This document shows positions 1 to 5,380 of a stretch of 9,014 nt of DNA, piece by piece; position 1 is the stretch's first letter; each line of letters begins with the position of its first letter. The notes under the pieces are model-generated. The model searched no databases and was not told where the DNA came from. It saw nothing but the letters and a program-made list of their open reading frames with translations. Location of the stretch: assembly GCA_002506745.1 (NCBI GenBank), contig DAYE01000084.1, positions 3,195 through 12,208 on the forward strand, in the 5' to 3' direction. The translations under genes were made by a program, and so were the position numbers. This stretch comes from Euryarchaeota archaeon UBA33 (GTDB lineage: Archaea; Thermoplasmatota; E2; DHVEG-1).

Positions 1-248
1 CCGCCATGTTTCTTTTCGTCGATGGCGAGAAAAGCGTGAACGATTTTTTTCACGGAGTGAATCCCTGGGGATTTGCGTCTGCCTGATTCATAGTCGCTGA
101 TGACGCTTTGAGCTACCCCTAGATAACTGGCTAGCTCTGCTTGTGCGATATGAAACGTTGTTCGCCATTTTCGCAGGGTCTCCCCTGGTTTTGGGCTGAG
201 GGTGATTTCCCCTGCGATTTTTTCTGCTAATACTTCTTTGACTCCCAT
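1..248 (-). CDS. XRE-type HTH transcriptional regulator, partial (C-terminus beyond window)
   Basis: The reverse strand reads 82 codons from the ATG at 248 to the left edge, beginning MGVKEVLAEKIAGEITLS. Residues about 22-75 form an XRE/Cro-type helix-turn-helix, with the probable recognition helix around 45-58 (VAQSVISDYESGRR). The opening, with its AEKIAGEI stretch followed by PG-x-TLRKWR, resembles an archaeal family of predicted DNA-binding regulators (COG1709-like, by memory). That family has a further C-terminal region, which would lie outside the window. It should act as a cytoplasmic DNA-binding protein; its targets and ligand are unknown. No SD precedes the ATG, and the TATA-like sequence lies about 30-40 nt upstream, so the mRNA is probably leaderless or nearly so. 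A palindrome over that TATA box suggests autoregulation (inference). It follows the propeller gene on the same strand but has its own promoter. The HTH call is firm; the family assignment is less so. Confidence 0.85.
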   Translation of the reverse strand, partial: MGVKEVLAEKIAGEITLSPKPGETLRKWRTTFHIAQAELASYLGVAQSVISDYESGRRKSPGIHSVKKIVHAFLAIDEKKHG

Positions 249-271
249 GTTTTCCCAAGGTCTACTCTAAC

Positions 272-291
272 TGTCGAAATATATATCGACA
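272..291 (-). promoter_or_regulatory. Palindromic operator-like site overlapping the regulator's TATA box
   Basis: The plus strand reads TGTCGAAATATATATCGACA. The outer six bases pair perfectly (TGTCGA/TCGACA) and the 20-nt site has only one mismatched pair. On the minus strand the centre reads TATATATTT, a good archaeal TATA box. It is centred about 33 nt before the ATG at 248, which puts the start site close to the codon. A dimeric repressor bound here would block TBP/TFB. The likeliest occupant is the HTH protein encoded just downstream, which is inference. Confidence 0.55.
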
Positions 292-312
292 ATCTATTAA
301 TACGTTTCCCTT

Positions 313-344
313 AAGAAAAAATAATAAAAAAAGGAGAAAAATGA
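313..344 (-). terminator. T-rich terminator of the propeller gene
   Basis: Directly after the TAA at 350-348 the minus strand has a run of T tracts (T5, T7 and T6, broken by CTCC, ATTA and similar). This is the usual intrinsic terminator form in archaea, with no stable hairpin required. It separates the propeller gene from the downstream regulator. Confidence 0.5.
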
Positions 345-347
345 GTA

Positions 348-1580
348 TTATTCCCCTGGATTGTATTTAAAAACCCATTCGGTGAACTGCTCACCAGTAT
401 CGATATTGACCTCGACGTTCCCAGCGTTGATTTCGTTTTTCCCGTCATTGTCGCAATCCCCGATGCAGACGACCGCCATCCACCCAAACGTAGGAAGCAC
501 TGCTTCTTCAACATACGTCGTCCCGTTCCATTGTAAGATATGCGTCACACCAGCCCCCGCGCACACTTCATTTGCTCCATCGTTATCGGTGTCACCGACA
601 TCGATTCCTTCTATGACTGGTTCTCCCCCGGGCCAGGATATATCAAACTGGATAGGATATCCGGTCCCGTTCCATTTGAAGATCGTGATTCGAGGATTGT
701 AATAACTGAGGAGGATCTCTGCGTTGCCATCATTATCGCAGTCCTTACATACGATGCCGAATGGAGAGTTTTGTCCATGTGCTCGATAGATCTCCGTAGG
801 GACAAACACCTCGTTTTGGGCATCCCAATTTAATACCATGACCTTATTTTCATAGGCACAGACGATCTCATTATCTCCATCTTCATCGACATCACCAAGT
901 CCCGCCATGTAGACATAACCATTCACATCAGGGTCTTTCCATTCTGAGATTTTCTTAAGGGAGAGGCCGTTCCAACGGAACACCGTTATCTCAGCGACTG
1001 AGCTATTTTCGTCCCATCCAGGTCCACCACTTAAAATCAACTCATTTTTCCCGTCATTGTCACAATCCCCAATGAGACAATCCGCGCTTCCGCCATTATT
1101 GTTAAAAATATATGGATTTATCCCAATTAGCCAATATTTGAAGACGAAGTATCGATAGACGGTGGTGTACCAGGTTGCTGCAATCTCATTTTTCCCATCG
1201 TTTGTCACATCTCCAATCGCCATCCCACCGGCATCGCAGTGGATAAATGGATACAATGGTGGATGTAGCGCACGAACCTGTTTGTACGTCTGCTGATTCT
1301 CATTCCATTTCATAACACGGATGGTACAATCCCTCCCGCTGATGAGGAGTTCATTCTTACCATCGTTGTCACTATCCCCAATCGGTTGCGGTCCTTGAAA
1401 ACGTGCATCCGAACCTGGATTATTCCCATACTCCATCATCCACTGAACCTCATACCCGGCATTTACGGACTGAGTCGATGTTTTTTTATCTGTTTTAACG
1501 TCGTTGAAAGCACTCGTAATACCTGAACTCCCTATTGATATTAATACAACTACTAATAAACATGGAATTATTTTCTTCAT
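348..1580 (-). CDS. Secreted seven-repeat VCBS/FG-GAP beta-propeller protein
   Basis: The 410-residue protein starts with a signal peptide: Lys2-Lys3, a hydrophobic core at 8-16, then a likely signal peptidase I cut after Ala24 (TSA|F). There is no lipobox. The mature part holds seven repeats, each with a calcium-loop motif of the D-x-D-x-D-G type followed by N/A-E and a beta strand. The motifs start at D69, D124, D172, D230, D280, D330 and D375, at 45-58 residue spacing; the second has Thr in place of the middle Asp. Several repeats end in an aromatic strand such as (F/L)(K/R/Q)W(N)G. Seven repeats predict a calcium-stabilised seven-bladed propeller, a fold used in adhesion or ligand binding outside the cell. 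There is no C-terminal anchor, sorting signal or transmembrane segment, so it is probably released or held through partners. Ten cysteines in the mature part are unusual. The ligand is unknown. The gene stands alone, divergent from alaS. Confidence 0.85.
   Translation of the reverse strand: MKKIIPCLLVVVLISIGSSGITSAFNDVKTDKKTSTQSVNAGYEVQWMMEYGNNPGSDARFQGPQPIGDSDNDGKNELLISGRDCTIRVMKWNENQQTYKQVRALHPPLYPFIHCDAGGMAIGDVTNDGKNEIAATWYTTVYRYFVFKYWLIGINPYIFNNNGGSADCLIGDCDNDGKNELILSGGPGWDENSSVAEITVFRWNGLSLKKISEWKDPDVNGYVYMAGLGDVDEDGDNEIVCAYENKVMVLNWDAQNEVFVPTEIYRAHGQNSPFGIVCKDCDNDGNAEILLSYYNPRITIFKWNGTGYPIQFDISWPGGEPVIEGIDVGDTDNDGANEVCAGAGVTHILQWNGTTYVEEAVLPTFGWMAVVCIGDCDNDGKNEINAGNVEVNIDTGEQFTEWVFKYNPGE
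436..465. repeat. DNA-level copy of a propeller repeat (pair with 1045-1074)
   Basis: Positions 436-465 and 1045-1074 match at 28 of 30 bases. They encode the D-C-D-N-D-G-K-N-E loops of repeats 7 and 3. Similarity at the nucleotide level, beyond what the protein motif needs, suggests relatively recent duplication or gene conversion between blades. Confidence 0.6.
1045..1074. repeat. DNA-level copy of a propeller repeat (pair with 436-465)
   Basis: This is the partner of 436-465, with two mismatches in 30 bases, coding for the calcium loop of propeller repeat 3 (residues about 171-181) on the minus strand. Confidence 0.6.
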
Positions 1581-1612
1581 ATTACCCCTATTATATTCAA
1601 GTGTCTATCTCC

Positions 1613-1620
1613 TTATAAAT
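1613..1620 (-). promoter_or_regulatory. TATA box of the propeller gene
   Basis: The minus strand reads ATTTATAA here, 33-40 nt upstream of the ATG at 1580. A start site about 25 nt downstream gives a leader of roughly 8-12 nt. The bases just before the ATG (AGGGGTAAT) only loosely resemble an SD and sit too close to act as a normal one. Confidence 0.5.
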
Positions 1621-1621
1621 A

Positions 1622-1644
1622 TATCGTTATTCATAATAACGATA
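1622..1644. promoter_or_regulatory. Perfect inverted repeat between divergent propeller gene and alaS
   Basis: The arms TATCGTTATT (1622-1631) and AATAACGATA (1635-1644) are exact reverse complements around a 3-nt centre (CAT). The site lies one base upstream of the propeller gene's TATA box, over the expected TFB-recognition position, and about 40 nt upstream of the likely alaS TATA box. As a symmetric DNA site it fits an operator or activator site for a dimeric regulator. An RNA-hairpin role is less likely because the site is upstream of the expected start sites of both genes. Confidence 0.5.
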
Positions 1645-1681
1645 CTCATATGGAATAACAATCTGTCTGATAGGAAGATAA

Positions 1682-1692
1682 AACTTTAAACC
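1682..1692 (+). promoter_or_regulatory. Putative alaS TATA box
   Basis: The sequence AACTTTAAACC lies about 30-40 nt ahead of the ATG at 1722. A start site about 25 nt downstream would fall near 1712, giving a leader of about 10 nt. It would leave the in-frame TTG at 1695 outside the mRNA, which supports the ATG. Confidence 0.4.
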
Positions 1693-1721
1693 TTTTGTCC
1701 ATTCCAGACCAGTCAAGACCT

Positions 1722-4451
1722 ATGACCGAATCAACCATGCAAAAGGAATACGATTTACAATTTTTCCATACCAACGGATATCACAGAAAAAAATGCAAAG
1801 CATGTGGAGATTATTTCTGGACACTCGATGCACAGACTGAATACTGCGGGGATCAACCATGCGTAAAATTTAGCTTCATTGGAAAGCCACTTGCAAAAAA
1901 ACCATTGACTCTTGTAGAGGTACGCGAAGGGTTCCTCTCCTTTTTCGAAAAACATGGTCATTCCCGGCTTCATTACCCGGAAACCGGACAACGCTGCCCG
2001 GTTGTTGCCCGCTGGCGTTCCGATATTTACCTCACCATTGCATCTATAGCGGATTTTCAACCCCATGTGACATCAGGGGTGGTTCCTCCACCAGCAAACC
2101 CATTGGTCATCTCACAACCATGCATACGACTCAATGATCTTGATGAAGTAGGAAGAAGCGGTCGACATCTCACCACCTTTGAAATGATGGGACACCATGC
2201 GTTTAATAAAAATATCGACGAAATCTACTGGAAAGAAGAAACTGTCGCATACTGCGATGAGTTTTTCAGAAAGAAAATCGGCATACCCCGAGAAGCAATA
2301 AATTACAAAGAGCAACTCTGGATCGGTGGAGGAAACGCAGGACCCTGTGTTGAGGTCCTCGCAGGCGGATTGGAAATAGCCACCCTTGTCTTCATGAACA
2401 TGAAAGAAGATGAACACGGAAAAACAATCATTGAAGGCAAACCCTACGCACCAAATCCTTTGAATATCGTTGATACCGGATATGGTTTGGAGCGAATAGC
2501 CTGGTTCACGACCGGTACACCAACCGTGTATGAAACAGCGTTTCCAAAAATGCTTTCATACCTCTGTGATTCAATACCAGATATATCAGACATGGGAAGT
2601 ATTTATGCGCTTGCAGACCACACTAAATGCCTCTCCTTTATGCTCGGCGATGGAATCGTCCCCTCAAATGTCAAAGCAGGGTATCTCGTACGATTGATCA
2701 TCAGAAGATCACTTCGATTCATAGAAAAATTACAGCTTCAAGATAGTCTACGACATCTCGTCGAACAGCAACTGGGATACCTAGCCACAGAATTTCCCTC
2801 GTTAAAGAAACGTGAGGATCAGATATACGAAATTTTAGATATTGAGACGAGACGTTTTTCAGAAACCCTCTCAAAGGGAGAAGGACTCATTAAAAGGATA
2901 TTAAAGGAAAAGCAGACCATTGATCCCTCCGCATTGATTATGTTGTATGATACGCATGGGATGCCACCTGATGTTGTTCAGAACATCGCCCAGAACGAAA
3001 ACATCACCGTATCCATCCCGCCTAATTTCGATTCAATGATCGCTGAACTCCACTCGCATGAGAAAGCAGCTGAGGAAATCCAACAGGTGCGAACCGATCT
3101 TCCTCAAACACACCCCCTCTATTACGATGATCATTACACCAAAGAGTTTGATGCAACAATCCTCTGGAAACAAACCACTCCCCGAGGTACCGAAGTGATT
3201 CTTGATAAAACAGCGTTCTACCCTGAAGGCGGCGGGCAACCAGCAGATAAAGGAGAACTCGTAATCGATGGAAAATCCATCCAGGTCCTCCATGTTGAGA
3301 AAACAGCAGGATCTATCATCCATGTACTCGATTCCTCCGTAGAGATAGGCAAAAAAGTCCATGGGAAAATCGACTGGGATCATCGGTATACTCTCATGAA
3401 ACATCACACGGGCACCCATGTGGTCAACGGTGCGCTGCGGAGATTGTTCGGGGAACATATCTGGCAGGCTGGTTCTCAACTCGCATTAACAGAAGCAAGA
3501 TTTGATTTTGCTCATTACAAACCGATAGCAGAGGATGAAATCCAGAAAATCGAATCAGTCGCAAACGAGTTCATACGACAAGCAATCCCTGTTGAAAAGA
3601 AAGTAATGCAACGGAACGATGCAGAGCGAGCATTTGGGTTCAGACTCTACCAAGGAGGCGTCCCGCCAGGAAACCTGATCCGGGTGCTCAACATCCCTGG
3701 AATTGATGTGGAAGCCTGCGGCGGAACACATCTGAATAACACCAAGGAAATCGAGAAAGTCCGCATCCTAAAAGCAGAACGTATCGCAGATGGTGTGAAT
3801 CGAATCACGTTTGCAGCAGGAAAAATGGCGGATGCCTACGCGAATGAAGAAAACAAACTGTATCGCCGTGTCACTGACCTTCTTTCATCAGCGTACAGAA
3901 TCACAGATCATGAGAACATCGCTGAGCAGTTACATCAAACAGAAAAATTCTTTTCAGTCTCAGCAGATCAGCTGGAAAAAACAATCCAGCGCTTTTTAAA
4001 AGAATCAAATAAAAAAGATGTAACAACAGTCACAAGTCTTATTGATGCCTGCGGTCATTTATTCAATGAATGGAAGAACGCACAGAAACAAAAGAAAATG
4101 GTTTCAACAGATATCATTGAACAGTTGATGCAAGACGCGTCTCAAATCCCAGGAACAAACATACGAATGATAAGCGGTATCTGCGATAGTGATGCGATCA
4201 CCATCGCAGGAGCCATCATCAAAGAACCTGGATTTATCGTCCATATCTACGATGGGAAAAAACTTGTCTCCGCTGCATCGGACAACGTAGACATCGACCT
4301 TCGACCACTCGCCTCTGAACTAGGAAAAATACTTGGTGGGAGTGGCGGTGGAAAACCAAAACTCACCCAATGTGGTGGACCGAACAAAGACAAAATACAT
4401 GAAGCACTGAAGGCAGCAAAAGAACTCACATTACAAAAAATAAAAAAATAA
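1722..4451 (+). CDS. alaS: Alanyl-tRNA synthetase, archaeal type
   Basis: This enzyme charges tRNA-Ala with alanine in the cytosol and hydrolyses mischarged Ser/Gly-tRNA-Ala. The product has 909 residues, normal for archaeal AlaRS. Domains in order: the archaeal N-terminal zinc cluster (Cys25, Cys28, Cys42, Cys47); the class II catalytic core, with the RWRSD region at 97-101, motif 2 around TTFEMMGH (151-158) and motif 3 GYGLER (253-258); the editing domain with His562-x3-His566 and Cys666-x3-His670, all four metal ligands intact; and the C-Ala domain with a glycine-rich GGSGGGKP (872-879). The reading frame also extends upstream to a TTG at 1695, but family N-termini start near the ATG at 1722 (or 1737) and a TATA-like box precedes 1722 at a suitable distance. 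No SD is seen, consistent with a short or absent leader. It is transcribed divergently from the propeller gene and convergently with secG. Confidence 0.97.
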   Translation: MTESTMQKEYDLQFFHTNGYHRKKCKACGDYFWTLDAQTEYCGDQPCVKFSFIGKPLAKKPLTLVEVREGFLSFFEKHGHSRLHYPETGQRCPVVARWRSDIYLTIASIADFQPHVTSGVVPPPANPLVISQPCIRLNDLDEVGRSGRHLTTFEMMGHHAFNKNIDEIYWKEETVAYCDEFFRKKIGIPREAINYKEQLWIGGGNAGPCVEVLAGGLEIATLVFMNMKEDEHGKTIIEGKPYAPNPLNIVDTGYGLERIAWFTTGTPTVYETAFPKMLSYLCDSIPDISDMGSIYALADHTKCLSFMLGDGIVPSNVKAGYLVRLIIRRSLRFIEKLQLQDSLRHLVEQQLGYLATEFPSLKKREDQIYEILDIETRRFSETLSKGEGLIKRILKEKQTIDPSALIMLYDTHGMPPDVVQNIAQNENITVSIPPNFDSMIAELHSHEKAAEEIQQVRTDLPQTHPLYYDDHYTKEFDATILWKQTTPRGTEVILDKTAFYPEGGGQPADKGELVIDGKSIQVLHVEKTAGSIIHVLDSSVEIGKKVHGKIDWDHRYTLMKHHTGTHVVNGALRRLFGEHIWQAGSQLALTEARFDFAHYKPIAEDEIQKIESVANEFIRQAIPVEKKVMQRNDAERAFGFRLYQGGVPPGNLIRVLNIPGIDVEACGGTHLNNTKEIEKVRILKAERIADGVNRITFAAGKMADAYANEENKLYRRVTDLLSSAYRITDHENIAEQLHQTEKFFSVSADQLEKTIQRFLKESNKKDVTTVTSLIDACGHLFNEWKNAQKQKKMVSTDIIEQLMQDASQIPGTNIRMISGICDSDAITIAGAIIKEPGFIVHIYDGKKLVSAASDNVDIDLRPLASELGKILGGSGGGKPKLTQCGGPNKDKIHEALKAAKELTLQKIKK

Positions 4452-4474
4452 ATGATAAAAAAAACTTTTCTTTT
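4442..4474. terminator. Bidirectional T-tract terminator between alaS and secG
   Basis: The genes converge with only 21 nt between their stop codons. The plus strand has TTTTCTTTT (4466-4474) just after alaS. The minus strand has T8 (4464-4457) and T7 (4448-4442) just after secG. Each transcript thus meets its T tract beyond its own stop or overlapping the other gene's last codons. Confidence 0.5.
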
Positions 4475-4640
4475 AGAGTGGTTTCCATAGTTGGATCGCG
4501 ATGACAACGACAGCGGTCGCTATACAAGCGAACACGACAAACCATGGTGGAATCTTAAATGCGGTTTTTTCCTCTGCATCGAAATACCGGATTAACCCGG
4601 CTCCAGAGTGAAATCCTTCTCCTTTTTTCTCTTGTGCCAT
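4473..4640 (-). CDS. secG: Preprotein translocase subunit Sec61-beta (archaeal SecG)
   Basis: This 55-residue protein is encoded on the minus strand from the ATG at 4640 to the TAA at 4475-4473. It is the small tail-anchored subunit of the SecYE-beta protein-conducting channel in the cytoplasmic membrane. Its layout is that of archaeal Sec61-beta: a charged, Gly-containing N-terminus (MAQEKKGEGF), the conserved S-G-A-G-L-I-R-Y-F-D-A-E-E segment at 12-24, then one membrane helix at about 33-50 and a short tail ending KPL. Archaeal homologues are typically 50-60 residues, so it appears complete. A TATA-like box lies about 27-32 nt upstream, and the GTGATC just before the start matches part of the anti-SD but at very short spacing. 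It stands alone between alaS and gfcR. The conserved segment plus topology make the identification strong despite the length. Confidence 0.93.
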   Translation of the reverse strand: MAQEKKGEGFHSGAGLIRYFDAEEKTAFKIPPWFVVFACIATAVVVIAIQLWKPL

Positions 4641-4665
4641 ATGATCACGTTGTAGTACAGCATAT

Positions 4666-4674
4666 CCTTATAGT
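4666..4674 (-). promoter_or_regulatory. Putative secG TATA box
   Basis: The minus strand reads ACTATAAGG, about 26-34 nt upstream of the secG ATG at 4640, placing the start site within a few nucleotides of the codon. It lies in the 132-bp divergent gap with gfcR. Confidence 0.35.
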
Positions 4675-4728
4675 ATTTGAGGTTTACGATGCTTTTTTTC
4701 CAATGGTTCTAGAGGAAAAGAGCAAACA

Positions 4729-4737
4729 TCTAAATAT
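4729..4737 (+). promoter_or_regulatory. Putative promoter of the gfcR-lysS-mtaB cluster
   Basis: A TATA-like TCTAAATAT lies 36-44 nt ahead of the gfcR ATG at 4773, predicting a start near 4755-4760. The resulting leader would just include the GAGG at 4759-4762, which sits 10 nt before the ATG. Confidence 0.4.
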
Positions 4738-4772
4738 CGTCGGATGATACGTAATCTTGAGGATGTTCTGAT

Positions 4773-5354
4773 ATGAAAGAAACAGATTCTCTTATTAAAA
4801 AAGCCTTAAAATTCAAAGAAAGCGGACTTACCGATTATGAGATCGCAGAAGAACTGAATGTTTCTAAAGAAACAGCGGCATGGCTTCTTACACGGGGGAA
4901 GGATAAGAAACCCGAAGGTGAACTAAAAGTTGGGTGGCGTTCCATTGGTGTGTCTCCGACCCGTATCGGATCGATATCCTATGCCTTATCTGATATCATC
5001 CTTGAAGAAATGGAAAAAAAAGAAATGGATGTCGAAGTGGTTGTCGGTATCGCGATCAATGGGATTCCTTTTGCGACCTACGTTGCTGAAGAGCTTGGTC
5101 TTGACCTTGCCGTTTTCCGTCCTCACCATGAAAAAACAGGTGCATTCGGCTCTAACTATGCGACTATCGCAAATAAAAACGTCGTGATTGTCGATGACGT
5201 CATTGGAACCGGTGAGACATTAAAAAGCGCGATCAAAGCAGTAAAAGCGGAAAAAGGAAACCCGGTCTTATGCGTCTGTCTGTTGAATAAACGATCGATG
5301 AACGATGTCGGTGGTGTGCCACTCCGCTCATTGATTCGAGCTCGGGCGCTCTAG
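4773..5354 (+). CDS. gfcR: GfcR-type regulator: HTH fused to a PRPP-binding phosphoribosyltransferase-like domain
   Basis: This 193-residue protein resembles the archaeal family once annotated as orotate phosphoribosyltransferase-like (PyrE2) and now named GfcR. Residues about 5-40 form an HTH (GLTDYEIAEELNVSKETAAWL at 18-38). A type I phosphoribosyltransferase fold follows, with the PRPP-binding signature VVIVDDVIGTGET at 137-149, both acidic residues (D141, D142) intact. The loop at about 116-131 (RPHHEKTGAF onward) takes the place of the catalytic flexible loop. In Haloferax volcanii GfcR activates sugar-catabolic and glycolytic genes; here the ligand and targets are unknown. A role as a PRPP- or sugar-phosphate-sensing regulator is inference. 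No other pyrimidine gene is nearby, and with the HTH fusion this argues against a biosynthetic PyrE. It heads a rightward cluster, 26 nt ahead of lysS. Confidence 0.88.
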   Translation: MKETDSLIKKALKFKESGLTDYEIAEELNVSKETAAWLLTRGKDKKPEGELKVGWRSIGVSPTRIGSISYALSDIILEEMEKKEMDVEVVVGIAINGIPFATYVAEELGLDLAVFRPHHEKTGAFGSNYATIANKNVVIVDDVIGTGETLKSAIKAVKAEKGNPVLCVCLLNKRSMNDVGGVPLRSLIRARAL

Positions 5355-5380
5355 CACATAACGTCCTTGGAGATTTCCTT

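Noticed and set aside
361..833. Plus-strand open frames of 113 and 97 residues inside the propeller gene
   Set aside because: They are opposite-strand shadows of repeated Asp-rich codons. They show no domain, start signal or promoter, while the minus-strand frame has a signal peptide and seven regular repeats.
436..1380. CRISPR-like or tandem DNA repeats
   Set aside because: The recurring segments are irregularly spaced (roughly 135-175 nt), diverge in sequence and stay in one reading frame; they are protein-domain repeats.
1504..1689. Plus-strand open frame of 61 residues that looks like a membrane peptide
   Set aside because: It runs antisense to the propeller gene's signal peptide and promoter. 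Its hydrophobicity reflects the AT-rich promoter region and the complement of a hydrophobic core. It has no RBS and no resemblance to a known family.
3033..3479. Minus-strand 148-residue open frame within alaS
   Set aside because: It lies wholly antisense to the AlaRS editing domain, whose catalytic motifs are intact. It is a shadow frame with no recognisable domain.
4651..4659. Short dyad TGTA-G-TACA in the secG/gfcR gap as an operator
   Set aside because: Four-base arms are expected by chance in a gap this size, and the site lies downstream of the predicted secG TATA box without further symmetry.
4773..5354. Annotation as orotate phosphoribosyltransferase (pyrE)
   Set aside because: The PRPP motif invites it, but the N-terminal HTH, the loop sequence and the lack of nearby pyrimidine genes fit the GfcR regulator family better.
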